In this document: piece after piece, positions 43,102 to 51,736 of the stretch
Position numbering within the stretch: the first letter of the stretch is position 1
How the letters are laid out: each line of letters opens with the position of its first letter
From: UBA1672 sp033851915
GTDB lineage: Bacteria > Pseudomonadota > Alphaproteobacteria > Micavibrionales > Micavibrionaceae
NCBI GenBank assembly: GCA_033851915.1
Contig: JAWSVM010000001.1
Span: 620,001 to 684,000, forward strand
Direction of reading: 5' to 3'
DNA: 64,000 bases
Made by a program: the position numbers and the translations under genes
Notes under the pieces: generated by a model
Told to the model about the DNA's origin: nothing
Database searches by the model: none
Seen by the model: only the letters and a program-made list of their open reading frames with translations

Positions 43102-43937
43102 TAAAGTTTTTATGCTCTCTTTGTCTGGTGTTCTTGATGTTTTCATCTCATGGGTGGGCGCAAAGCGCACTTAACCCTGATCGTAACGAACCGTTGGAAA
43201 TTACTGCAGATGATAGTCTGGAGTGGCACAGAACCAAAATGTATTTCAAGGCGCGGAAAAATGTGCATGCGGTACAAGGGGGGACAACCTTGATTTCCGA
43301 TGTGTTAACGGCAAAATATCGTGATGGTGGAGAGGGTATGGATATTCATACCCTTCAAGCGGATGGGCATGTGAAAATTATCTCGGCGCAGAGCAAAGCA
43401 TATGGCGATCATGCGACATATAAGGTTGATAAAGGCTATGCCGTGATGACGGGGCGGAATTTGCGCTTGATATCTGATGGGCAGACCGTGACGGCGCGTG
43501 ATAAATTTCAATATTGGGTGAATAGCGGCAGGTTGGAGGCGATAGGCCATGCGGTTGCTGTACGTTTAGGTGATAAATTAGAGGCGGATAAGCTGATTGC
43601 CACTTTTACGGAGGATAAGACAGGAAAGCGCATGTTAAAAACTCTGGAAGCTATCGGGCATGTTGTCATCACAACGCCGACAGAAATTCTAACGGGAGAA
43701 CTTGCAATTTATCAGACAGCAACCAATATTGCGGAAATACATAATAATGTGAAAATTATGCGCGGGCCTAATGTTTTGCAAGGTGATCGTGCGCAGGTGA
43801 ATTTAGAGACGAATGTTAGTAAAATATTTGGCGGTACGGGGGAAACCGGACGTGTGCGCGGTATTTTCTATCCTGGATCAGAAACCAAGCCGACAATTGA
43901 GGCCGTTCCTGATTCTAAAAAAGCTGTGAAAGAATAA
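43098..43937 (+). CDS. lptA: LPS transport periplasmic protein LptA
   Basis: The 279-residue product starts at a GTG overlapping the lptC stop. It has a signal peptide ending in GWAQS near residue 22 and a LptA/OstA jellyroll (LEITADDSLEWHRTKMYFKARKNVHAVQGG). LptA oligomers form the bridge that carries LPS across the periplasm. It is longer than E. coli LptA (185 residues), with an extra C-terminal part ending in a charged tail (VPDSKKAVKE). Confidence 0.9.
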   Translation: MIKFLCSLCLVFLMFSSHGWAQSALNPDRNEPLEITADDSLEWHRTKMYFKARKNVHAVQGGTTLISDVLTAKYRDGGEGMDIHTLQADGHVKIISAQSKAYGDHATYKVDKGYAVMTGRNLRLISDGQTVTARDKFQYWVNSGRLEAIGHAVAVRLGDKLEADKLIATFTEDKTGKRMLKTLEAIGHVVITTPTEILTGELAIYQTATNIAEIHNNVKIMRGPNVLQGDRAQVNLETNVSKIFGGTGETGRVRGIFYPGSETKPTIEAVPDSKKAVKE

Positions 43938-43940
43938 GAC

Positions 43941-44573
43941 ATGGGCATGGAAATTTTTTGGGCATGGATGCTGTTTTTAATTGTTGATATTGCTGCGGCA
44001 ATGTCACCGGGGCCGGCTTTTGTTGCGTTGGTACGTAATGCGATGGCTTATGATCGAAAGACTGGTATTGCAACGGCGTTGGGCTTGGCGCTGGGTGTGT
44101 CTATACATGTTATTTTGGTGTTGGGTGGTATTGCGTTTTTGATTATGAAATCGGTGTTGCTGTTTAACGTGATTAAATATGGTGGTGCTGGATATCTGAT
44201 TTATGTTGGTATCAAGGCTTTGCGCTCTGGTCGCAGGCGGGTTGTTGTTGAGACGGACGAGAAATGTGCGAAGACGATAACGCTGAAACAGGCTGTATTA
44301 CAAGGGTTTTGGACGAATTTATTGAACCCGAAAGCGGTTGTTTTCTTTACGGCTGTTTTTGCGCAATTTATTCATCCCTCCATGTCATTTTCGGTGCAAA
44401 TGCTGTACGGGTTTACGCCTGTTTGCGTAGAATTTTTATGGTTTTCGGGGCTTGCCATTATTTTGACAAAGACATCCATTAAAAGAAGGTTTATGAATGT
44501 AATCCATTGGGTGGAGCGCCTATGTGGTGGACTGATGATCGGTCTTGGGGTAAAATTAGCCCTGTTTAGGTAG
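43941..44573 (+). CDS. LysE-family amino-acid exporter
   Basis: The 210-residue membrane protein has six predicted helices and the LysE/RhtB N-terminal pattern MSPGPAFVALVRNAMAYDRKTG. The fourth helix region has WTNLLNPKAVVFFTAVFAQF, also typical. The family exports amino acids or related metabolites; the substrate cannot be told. It starts three bases after lptA and 12 bases before lptB, so it is inserted in the lpt operon and probably co-transcribed. Confidence 0.9.
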   Translation: MGMEIFWAWMLFLIVDIAAAMSPGPAFVALVRNAMAYDRKTGIATALGLALGVSIHVILVLGGIAFLIMKSVLLFNVIKYGGAGYLIYVGIKALRSGRRRVVVETDEKCAKTITLKQAVLQGFWTNLLNPKAVVFFTAVFAQFIHPSMSFSVQMLYGFTPVCVEFLWFSGLAIILTKTSIKRRFMNVIHWVERLCGGLMIGLGVKLALFR

Positions 44574-44585
44574 ATAGAGTATTAA

Positions 44586-45350
44586 ATGACAACGAAAATT
44601 CCAAAAAAACCGCGTTTGAAATCAGTCCCTAAGGGGCTGAGCGCGGTACGTTTGTCTAAATCTTATAAGAAGCGCCCTGTTTTACGAGATGTAAGCTTGC
44701 ACATTAATCGCGGCGAAGCGGTTGCTTTGTTGGGACCGAATGGCGCGGGTAAAACAACGTGCTTTCATATCATAACCGGCCTTATTTCTGCGGATAGTGG
44801 TGCGATATTGCTTGATGGTCAGGATATTACCGATTTGCCGATGTATCGTCGTTCTCGCCTTGGTGTTGGATATTTACCGCAGGAGGCCTCTATTTTTCGT
44901 GGGCTTTCGGTGGAAGATAATCTGCGTGCGGTGATTGAGTTGCAGGAGCTTAGTAAGGAGGATCAAGGCTTTATGCTGGAAGATCTTCTGGAAGAATTTA
45001 AAATTGCGCATTTGCGCCGTACGCCTGCTCTTGCCCTGTCAGGGGGGGAGCGCAGACGCGTTGAAATTGCCCGTGCTTTGGCAGCGCGTCCTGATTTTAT
45101 CCTTCTGGATGAGCCACTTGCGGGTGTTGACCCGATTGCAGTGAATGATATTCGTAATTTGATTTCGCATCTGAAAGATCGCGGTATCGGGGTTTTGATT
45201 ACCGACCATAATGTGCGTGATTGTTTGGGCATTGTTGATCGCGCCTATATCTTGCATGATGGCAAGGTTTTGATGGAAGGCCTGCCTGAAGATATTGTGA
45301 ACCACGAGGATGTTCGCCGTGTTTATCTTGGTGAAGGTTTCTCGTTGTAA
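44586..45350 (+). CDS. lptB: LPS export ABC transporter ATPase LptB
   Basis: LptB powers LPS extraction by the LptFG permeases encoded at 22-25 kb. The 254-residue protein has Walker A GPNGAGKT near residue 49, the Q-loop region YLPQEASIFRGLSVEDN, signature LSGGERRR and Walker B FILLDEPLAGVDP, then ITDHNVRDCLGIVDRAYI with the switch histidine. The N-terminal 20 residues are a basic extension beyond the E. coli protein. It is followed by rpoN after 77 bases. Confidence 0.96.
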   Translation: MTTKIPKKPRLKSVPKGLSAVRLSKSYKKRPVLRDVSLHINRGEAVALLGPNGAGKTTCFHIITGLISADSGAILLDGQDITDLPMYRRSRLGVGYLPQEASIFRGLSVEDNLRAVIELQELSKEDQGFMLEDLLEEFKIAHLRRTPALALSGGERRRVEIARALAARPDFILLDEPLAGVDPIAVNDIRNLISHLKDRGIGVLITDHNVRDCLGIVDRAYILHDGKVLMEGLPEDIVNHEDVRRVYLGEGFSL

Positions 45351-45427
45351 TATTTATGATATAGCTCCACTTATTATATCCGTGTATTTCTGGTGATATT
45401 TTTTTGCAATCATGTTAAAATAAAAGC

Positions 45428-46891
45428 ATGACATCATTCTCTCAAAAGCTGAGTTTTCAGCAGTCCCAACATTTGGTAATGACCCCTCAGTTGCAGCAGG
45501 CGATAAAGCTGTTGCAGTTGAGTAATGTTGAACTGGGCGAGTTTATTGAAGAAGAGCTGGAGAAAAACCCGTTGCTGGAAAAGGATGACGGGGAGGAGGC
45601 GCAAGGCGATGAAAGCGCGGATGAGGCTGCACCTGCCGTAGAAGAAGGCAAGGACGAGATAGAAGCGGCCTTTGAATCCGGCGCAGGTGATTTTGACGGT
45701 GGGTCATCGACGGCGGATATTGGTTCCGGCGGCAATATGAAATTTGATAATGCGGAAGATAGTTTCGAAAACCGAATGAGCGCGGAGAAAACTTTGCGCG
45801 AGCATTTGACCGGACAGCTTAATATGGCGTTTTCGGATGAACGCGATTGTATGATTGGCACGCTGTTGATTGATCGCCTTGATGAAAGTGGCTATTTGCG
45901 TGATGAGGTTGATGTCTTGGCAGAGCGATTAGGTTGCTCAACGAAGCGTATCAATAATCTGTTATCACGGATGAAACAATTTGATCCAACGGGGGTCTTT
46001 GCCCGTGATTTGCCTGAGTGTCTTGCTTTACAGTTGGAGGAGAAAGGCGCATTTGACACGCCGATGCGTGCGCTTGTCGAAAACCTTTCGATGCTGGGGG
46101 ATCATGATTTTAAGGGCTTGGCAGATGTTTGTGGTGTGAATGACACGTATTTAATGGATATGGTGGAGGAGATTAAATGCCTTAACCCGAAACCAGCGGC
46201 AGAGTTCGATCATCTGGTTGTGCAGACTGCTATTCCTGATGTGTTGATGAAGCGTATGCCGAAAAATTTAGGCGGTGGTTGGCGGGTTGAGCTGAATAGC
46301 GATACTTTGCCACGTGTTTTGATTAATCAGGAATATTATACGCAAGTCTCGCAAGGGACGAAGGGCAAAAAGGATCGCGAATATGTCACCACGCAATTGG
46401 CCTCTGCGAATTGGTTGGTGCGTGCGTTGGATCAGCGGGCGCAGACGATTTTGAAGGTGGCAAGTTCTTTGGTGGAACAGCAAGACGCGTTCTTTAATTA
46501 TGGTATAGAGTTTTTAAAGCCCTTAACGTTGAAGGATATCGCCGAAGAGATTGGAATGCACGAGAGCACGGTTAGTCGTGTGACCACTAATAAATACATT
46601 GGTACTCCGCGCGGTATTTTCGAGTTGAAATTTTTCTTCTCGACAGCGTTGGTCTCTGCTGATGGCATGGTGCATTCATCAGAAGCGATTAAAGCGCGTG
46701 TGAAGGCCTTAATTGACGCGGAAGAGCCAACGAAAATTCTATCTGATGATAAGATTGTAGTTATTTTAAAGGATGAGGGCATAGATATTGCGCGTAGGAC
46801 TGTTGCGAAATATCGTGAAGCCATGCATATTGGGTCGTCAGTACAAAGGCGCAAGCAGAAAAAGAATATTGCTTTAAATGACCTGCGTTAA
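45428..46891 (+). CDS. rpoN: RNA polymerase sigma-54 factor
   Basis: The 487-residue protein has all three sigma-54 regions: the Gln/Leu-rich activator-response region (LSFQQSQHLVMTPQLQQAIKLLQ) at residues 7-55, an acidic linker (about 55-110), the core-binding domain, the helix-turn-helix (HESTVSRVTTNKYI) and the RpoN box ARRTVAKYREAMHIGSS near residue 458. It would direct transcription from -24/-12 promoters with an enhancer-binding protein; none is encoded in this window. The lptB-rpoN-hpf-ptsN order is conserved. Confidence 0.96.
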   Translation: MTSFSQKLSFQQSQHLVMTPQLQQAIKLLQLSNVELGEFIEEELEKNPLLEKDDGEEAQGDESADEAAPAVEEGKDEIEAAFESGAGDFDGGSSTADIGSGGNMKFDNAEDSFENRMSAEKTLREHLTGQLNMAFSDERDCMIGTLLIDRLDESGYLRDEVDVLAERLGCSTKRINNLLSRMKQFDPTGVFARDLPECLALQLEEKGAFDTPMRALVENLSMLGDHDFKGLADVCGVNDTYLMDMVEEIKCLNPKPAAEFDHLVVQTAIPDVLMKRMPKNLGGGWRVELNSDTLPRVLINQEYYTQVSQGTKGKKDREYVTTQLASANWLVRALDQRAQTILKVASSLVEQQDAFFNYGIEFLKPLTLKDIAEEIGMHESTVSRVTTNKYIGTPRGIFELKFFFSTALVSADGMVHSSEAIKARVKALIDAEEPTKILSDDKIVVILKDEGIDIARRTVAKYREAMHIGSSVQRRKQKKNIALNDLR

Positions 46892-46962
46892 GAATGCATC
46901 AAATTTATTGAGATATACTGAAAATATAAGAGTTTTATAAACTAAGGAAGAGGACGAAAACT

Positions 46963-47562
46963 ATGGAAACGACTGTTCAAGGAAAACAGATTGATGTTGG
47001 TGATGCGTTACGTGAACACGTGACGGATAAGTTGGAAGATATCGATCAAAAATATTTTAATCATGCGACGACTGCGACAGTTACTTTTTCGCGTGAAGGA
47101 CATAGCAATAATTTATTTAAGGTTCATATCTCTTTTAACGTTAGCAAAAGTATTCAGGTGGTGACTGAAGCGACAGAGCATGACCCCTATGTTGCTTTTG
47201 ATTCGGCCTCTGAAAAGGCGGCCAAGCGTTTGCGTCGTTATAAAAGACGTTTGCGTGATCACCATGAGCGGACTGAGAAAACACCGGAGTCAGAATTGAT
47301 TAAGGCGCGTGCTTATACACTTGCGCAAGAAGCTATGGAAGCGGTAGAGCAGGATAATGAGGTAGATTTGCATGCTGACCCAACGATTATTGCAGAAATA
47401 CAAACGCATATTGAAAAGATGAGCGTATCTGAAGCGGTTATGCGGATGGAGTTGGCTGATCAAAATGCGATCATGTTCCGTAATGCGAGTAACGAGAAGA
47501 TAAACATGGTTTATTTGCGTAAGGATGGAAACATTGGTTGGATCGAACCTGATGACCAGTGA
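46963..47562 (+). CDS. hpf: Long-form ribosome hibernation promoting factor
   Basis: The 199-residue protein has the N-terminal RaiA/YfiA domain (GKQIDVGDALREHVTDKLEDI) that blocks the decoding centre, and the C-terminal domain (MSVSEAVMRMELADQNAIMFRN) by which long HPF makes 100S ribosome dimers. The two are joined by a charged linker over about 100-145. AGGAAGAGG precedes the ATG. A strong terminator follows, so hpf ends the rpoN transcript. Confidence 0.93.
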   Translation: METTVQGKQIDVGDALREHVTDKLEDIDQKYFNHATTATVTFSREGHSNNLFKVHISFNVSKSIQVVTEATEHDPYVAFDSASEKAAKRLRRYKRRLRDHHERTEKTPESELIKARAYTLAQEAMEAVEQDNEVDLHADPTIIAEIQTHIEKMSVSEAVMRMELADQNAIMFRNASNEKINMVYLRKDGNIGWIEPDDQ

Positions 47563-47598
47563 TCATTATTATGTCACGTTAAATAGTCTAAATTTAGT

Positions 47599-47629
47599 TC
47601 CTGTGAAGTTTTTCACAGGAATTTTTTTA
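47599..47629 (+). terminator. Rho-independent terminator after hpf
   Basis: TCCTGTGAA (47599-47607) pairs perfectly with TTCACAGGA (47612-47620) around a 4-base loop and is followed by ATTTTTTTAT. It separates hpf from ptsN. The rest of the 274-base gap is AT-rich and should contain the ptsN promoter, which I could not place with confidence. Confidence 0.85.
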
Positions 47630-47836
47630 TGTTTGCTTTTTTCTAAACCCTTGTAAGAGGCTATAAAATTTTTCAATTAATACATAAAAAATACATAAAT
47701 AAGCGTAAGTGGCTGATATTAAACAAATTTAGGTATGCATAATTTATGCAAAACAATAAATTTTTTTCTGGTATTTTGTTTTTCAATCATGTTACAACCC
47801 CTCATAGTATGTTTGTGGGAACGTAAGGATCATAAA

Positions 47837-48304
47837 ATGAGTATTGCAAAAGAACTTCACTTCGATGTTTTGATGACAGATGTTAAGGCGCAAGCACAAT
47901 CCAAAGTCTTTGAAATCTTGGCACAAGAGGCTGCGCCGACATGTGGTGTGGATGCTGATGTGCTCTATAATGTTTTTGACCAGAATGCTGAGGATAGAAC
48001 GTTTTCTTTAGAAGATGGCGTCGCTATCTTTGATGTGAAATCAACACATATTAAGACACCGACTTTAGCGATGATGACATTTGATCGGGATATCGTTTTT
48101 AACACTATGGATGGTAAGCCGGTTAATATAATGGCGGCAGTTTTGTCGCCTCAGTCTTGCGGCCCTGTTCATCTTCAACGTTTGGCAAATGTGTCGCGTG
48201 TTTTGCGCTCGCATGATTTATGCGCGGCGTTACGTGAAGTTGATAATACGGATGCTATGAAAGCACTCTTCATGCCGACACAAGATTGGATGCTTGCGGC
48301 TTAG
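47837..48304 (+). CDS. ptsN: PtsN-like EIIA-Ntr protein lacking the active-site histidine
   Basis: The 155-residue product aligns by eye along the whole EIIA-Ntr fold: DGVAI in the active-site strand, VFNTMDGKPVNIMAAVLSP and VHLQRLANVSRVLRSHDLCAALR. In the family the active strand reads GIAIPHG, with the phosphorylated histidine. Here it reads GVAIFDV, with Asp66 in place of that histidine. Phosphorelay through this protein is therefore not expected; the Asp could mimic a constant phosphorylated state. It keeps the conserved place after rpoN-hpf but has its own transcript. The ATG at 47837 has AAGGA upstream; an earlier in-frame ATG at 47735 lacks such a signal. Confidence 0.85.
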   Translation: MSIAKELHFDVLMTDVKAQAQSKVFEILAQEAAPTCGVDADVLYNVFDQNAEDRTFSLEDGVAIFDVKSTHIKTPTLAMMTFDRDIVFNTMDGKPVNIMAAVLSPQSCGPVHLQRLANVSRVLRSHDLCAALREVDNTDAMKALFMPTQDWMLAA

Positions 48305-48335
48305 AAGCTTCTTTGTAAATCACAATAGATTGGAA

Positions 48336-48578
48336 TTAGTGAAGGGTGACAGGCTCTAAGTCATTTTGACGTGTGGCGGTGATTGCCTGATCGAGTGTAT
48401 CCATCACAGAAATCTCTTCACCATCAGCGGATCGGATAGAATATAGTGTGCTGTTATCGTTGTCGATGGCACGTATATAGGCGATTTGTTGCATTCCGAA
48501 ATCTTTAAAATCTTTCACCGAAAGATTTCTCAGCGCTGTTCTTACTTTTGGATTTGTCAGAGGGTGCTTTATGGTCAT
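48336..48578 (-). CDS. DUF1150 family protein
   Basis: The 80-residue soluble protein has the pattern I know for DUF1150, small alphaproteobacterial proteins: FGMQQIAYIRAI, YSIRSADGEEISVMDTLDQAI and the C-terminal ending NDLEPVTLH. The biochemical role is unknown. It is encoded 73 bases downstream of a small heat-shock protein on the same strand, which is the usual context of the family. Confidence 0.82.
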   Translation of the reverse strand: MTIKHPLTNPKVRTALRNLSVKDFKDFGMQQIAYIRAIDNDNSTLYSIRSADGEEISVMDTLDQAITATRQNDLEPVTLH

Positions 48579-48651
48579 GCGATCTGGTGCCTTTTTTTAA
48601 AATATTCTACACTCTAATATAAGACCCTAAAACAGGGGGGCTTGTCAAAAT

Positions 48652-49125
48652 TCATTCGGTATTTGAAGGCGATCTATCAACATCGATTGCTTTAAGCACG
48701 TTATTTTTTTGTTCGGCTGTGTTGATTTTAATTTTAATGGCCTGCGATTCGGGGATGACGCGTTCCAGATTAATGTGCAAAAGCCCGTTATCAAGATCTG
48801 CACTGCGGATTTCTATGCCATCGGCAATGACGAAGCTTTTCTGGAATTGGCGCGCTGCTATACCGCGATGGAGGTAAAGGCGATCTTCTTCATCCATTTG
48901 CTTTCCACGAATAGTGAGTTGGTTCTGATTTGCTTCGACGTCAAGGCAGTCCATTGAAAATCCGGCTACGGCTAGTGTAATACGCAAGCCGTGATCACCA
49001 ATTTGTTCGATATTATACGGAGGATAGCCATCTGCACCGGATTTGCGCATGCGGTCTATGGTTTTTTCAAAGTCATCAAACCCTAAAAATAATGGGCTGT
49101 CGAATAAAGATAAACGTGTTGTCAT
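48652..49125 (-). CDS. Small heat-shock protein Hsp20 (IbpA-like)
   Basis: The 157-residue protein is an ATP-independent holdase. The N-terminal FLGFDDFEKTIDRM and the YPPYNIEQIGDHGLRITLAVAGFS start of the alpha-crystallin domain are typical of IbpA-like proteins, as is RGIAARQFQKSFVIADGIEI. The C-terminal anchoring motif (usually I-x-I) is seen as IKIKIN. AGGAG lies ten bases before the ATG. A heat-shock promoter would be expected in the 95 bases upstream, but I could not identify one. Confidence 0.93.
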   Translation of the reverse strand: MTTRLSLFDSPLFLGFDDFEKTIDRMRKSGADGYPPYNIEQIGDHGLRITLAVAGFSMDCLDVEANQNQLTIRGKQMDEEDRLYLHRGIAARQFQKSFVIADGIEIRSADLDNGLLHINLERVIPESQAIKIKINTAEQKNNVLKAIDVDRSPSNTE

Positions 49126-49220
49126 CGTGCCTGAACTCCTCTTATGAGCGAGATATATTATATTGTGACCCGCTTATGCAGCATCACTGAGGGTATTAGT
49201 AGCAAGATTATTGGAAATAT

Positions 49221-49391
49221 TCAAGAAGACTTCACGAACAGGCGGTCGCAATAGCTGCACTCGATGCTGTCTTTTCCGTCAAAACCGTACCACACTTTTG
49301 GATGCCCTAATGCGCCACCGCCGCCGTCACAGCTTACGCCGTCTGCGTGATGGTCAACTGTTATTTTTTCCGGTGTTCTATAATCTGTCAT
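49221..49391 (-). CDS. Zinc-finger protein, zf-CHCC (NDUFS6-like)
   Basis: From the ATG at 49391 the product has 56 residues. It has VSCDGGGGALGHPKVWYGF and SIECSYCDRLFV, giving the Cys-His-Cys-Cys zinc site of the zf-CHCC family, related to the mitochondrial complex I subunit NDUFS6. In alphaproteobacteria such proteins are small and free-standing. AAGG before this ATG favours it over the upstream ATG at 49457, whose extra 22 residues do not fit the family. Confidence 0.88.
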   Translation of the reverse strand: MTDYRTPEKITVDHHADGVSCDGGGGALGHPKVWYGFDGKDSIECSYCDRLFVKSS

Positions 49392-49515
49392 AGTGTTGCC
49401 TTGTTTTTTACAAGCTCCATTAGAGGCAAAAACCAATGCAAATTCAAGCCCTGACATGTGTTCTTATTTTATTTTGCGCTTTTAAAACGAAGGAAATACG
49501 CTAGACTCTTTACCT

Positions 49516-50244
49516 ATGAAGAATTCACAATCCGGTAATGTCCTTATTTATATTCTGATTGCTGTGGCGTTGCTGGCGGCGCTGTCTTATGCAATTGCGC
49601 AAAGTGGACGCGGGAATATCGGGAATTTAAGTAAAGAGCAATCTCGCCTTTATGCGATCGAAATTCTGGAATATGGCGGTATTATAAGGCAGGCCGTATC
49701 ACAAATTAGATTGCGCGGGTATCAGGATAGAGAAATCAGTCTGGAGAACAATATTGTTTCCGACTATGAGAATACGAATTGCGGTGATAGTGAGTGCGAG
49801 ATTTTCAATGTGAATGGTGGTGGCGTGCATTACCTTGCGCCAAAACCCGTGTGGCTGGATAATACAAAATCTTCGGAGTTCGAGTATGGCACGCTATATT
49901 TCCATGGAGAGGCCAGTGTTGTTGAGGTGGGGCTCGTTAGGGATGATTTGATTATGTTTATGCCTTACGTCAAAAAAGAGATTTGTATGGCGATTAACAA
50001 GCAATTGGGGATCGTTCCGTCCGGTCGTGATGTGCCGTTGGAAACAAACGGGCCATTTGCGGTGAATATGAAATTTGTCGGAAATTTTGGCCTAGCGTTA
50101 GACCGTAAGGTATCTGGTGATGGTACGGTGGGGGATGATCAGGTTTTGTATGGCAAGATGGCTGGTTGTACCGAAGCATCAGGTACGGCATCGACTCCTC
50201 TCGCGGAGACGTATCACTATTACCAGGTTTTGCTTGCGCGCTGA
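49516..50244 (+). CDS. Membrane-anchored prepilin-like protein of unknown function
   Basis: The 242-residue product has a short polar N-terminus (MKNSQSGN) followed at once by a hydrophobic helix (about 9-28) and then a soluble, probably extracytoplasmic domain with a Cys pair in NCGDSECE and later cysteines in EICMA and AGCTE. This layout resembles type II/IV prepilin-like proteins, but the Glu5 typical of mature pilins is not seen. No pilus assembly genes are nearby. I do not assign a family. Confidence 0.65.
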   Translation: MKNSQSGNVLIYILIAVALLAALSYAIAQSGRGNIGNLSKEQSRLYAIEILEYGGIIRQAVSQIRLRGYQDREISLENNIVSDYENTNCGDSECEIFNVNGGGVHYLAPKPVWLDNTKSSEFEYGTLYFHGEASVVEVGLVRDDLIMFMPYVKKEICMAINKQLGIVPSGRDVPLETNGPFAVNMKFVGNFGLALDRKVSGDGTVGDDQVLYGKMAGCTEASGTASTPLAETYHYYQVLLAR

Positions 50245-50264
50245 TCTATATTTTTTTCCCCGGT

Positions 50265-51647
50265 CTATATTTTTTTCCAGAGCGTACCATCGGCAGTATC
50301 TTCAATTGCAATGCCCATGGCGGTGAGATCATCACGAATTTCATCTGATCTTGCATAGTCGTTATTGGCACGTGCCTCTGTTCTTTGTTGCAATAAATCT
50401 TTGATTTTTGCCGTATCTACAGAATCATCAGACACCGCATAACCCAGCCATTCTTCAGGGTTTTGTTGCAGCAATCCAAGCGTGTTTCCCGCAGCAATGA
50501 TTTGTGCTTTTAGCGCGGGGGATTGTGTCTCCACGGCCTCCTTGGCAAGAGCCAATAACGCGGCGATGGCTTTGGGCGTGTTGAGATCATCACAGAGCGC
50601 GTCCATGATTGAGGGCGCGAATTCTGCTGTATCATCGGCGGTAACGTCTGCGACATCGCGTAGGTTTTGATAAAGGCGATCCAGTGTTTTCTTGGATTGC
50701 GTGATGGATTTCTCTGTCCAGTCCAATGGTTGCCTGTAATGGGCGAACAGCAAGGTAAGGCGCAGTGTTTCGCCCGCATGATCTTTTACCAAATCATGTG
50801 CCAGTGTTACATTGCCCAATGATTTAGACATCTTCTCGCCATTGACCGTAACAAAACCGTTATGCACCCAGTATTTCGCGAAGGAGGATAAATCTTCCTC
50901 ATCCCCATGGGCGCAGCAGCTTTGTGCAATCTCGTTTTCATGATGCGGGAATTTCAAATCCGCGCCGCCGCCATGTATGTCAAAGGGCAGGCCGAGATGC
51001 TCGGCGGCCATGGCGGAGCATTCAATATGCCAACCGGGTCTGCCAAAGCCCCATGGGCTGTCCCATCCGGGTTCGTTATCTGTGCTTGGTTTCCACAAAA
51101 CGAAATCGGCAGGGTCTTTTTTGTAAGAGGCAACCTCAACGCGCGCGCCTGCGATTTGCTCATCACGGTTGCGGCCTGATAAGCCGCCATAGGCAGGGAA
51201 GGATGGCACATCAAACAAAACATGACCATCTGCGGCGTAGGCGTGGTTATTTTTAATCAACTCTTCTATCAGTGCAATCATATGCGGGATGTGATCTGTT
51301 GCGCGGGGCTGGATATCGGGGGCCTGTACGCCTAGAGATTTCATGTCTGCATTATAGATATCGGCGTATTTATTCGTGATAACGTCAATATTCTCGCCCG
51401 TCTTTTGTGAGGCGGCGATAATTTTATCATCGATATCGGTGATGTTCGAGACGTACGTGACCTTTGGATAAATCGTGCGCAAGACATTGGACAGCACGTC
51501 AAACACCACCGCCATACGCGCATTTCCGATATGGGCATAGCTGTAAACTGTAGGGCCACAGGCGTAAATACGGATATGAGACGGGTCAATCGGTTCAAAA
51601 ATCTGTTTCTCACGTGTCAGAGAATTATGCAGTTTTAGTCTTGCCAT
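50265..51647 (-). CDS. cysS: Cysteinyl-tRNA synthetase
   Basis: CysS charges tRNA-Cys. The 460-residue class I synthetase has the HIGH-type motif AHIGN, the zinc-site residues in CGPTVYSY, HIECSAM and HHENE, and the KMSKS loop GEKMSKSLGN. The C-terminal DALR helical region is present. Length matches the family. It converges on the prepilin-like gene and is divergent from folE. Confidence 0.97.
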   Translation of the reverse strand: MARLKLHNSLTREKQIFEPIDPSHIRIYACGPTVYSYAHIGNARMAVVFDVLSNVLRTIYPKVTYVSNITDIDDKIIAASQKTGENIDVITNKYADIYNADMKSLGVQAPDIQPRATDHIPHMIALIEELIKNNHAYAADGHVLFDVPSFPAYGGLSGRNRDEQIAGARVEVASYKKDPADFVLWKPSTDNEPGWDSPWGFGRPGWHIECSAMAAEHLGLPFDIHGGGADLKFPHHENEIAQSCCAHGDEEDLSSFAKYWVHNGFVTVNGEKMSKSLGNVTLAHDLVKDHAGETLRLTLLFAHYRQPLDWTEKSITQSKKTLDRLYQNLRDVADVTADDTAEFAPSIMDALCDDLNTPKAIAALLALAKEAVETQSPALKAQIIAAGNTLGLLQQNPEEWLGYAVSDDSVDTAKIKDLLQQRTEARANNDYARSDEIRDDLTAMGIAIEDTADGTLWKKI

Positions 51648-51736
51648 GCGCTTAAATGTCCTTCAATGTCGCTTTTTACTGGAAAATACGGTAAAGAGAC
51701 GCTAAGACCAACCCTTAATTTGAGGTTTTATTAAAA

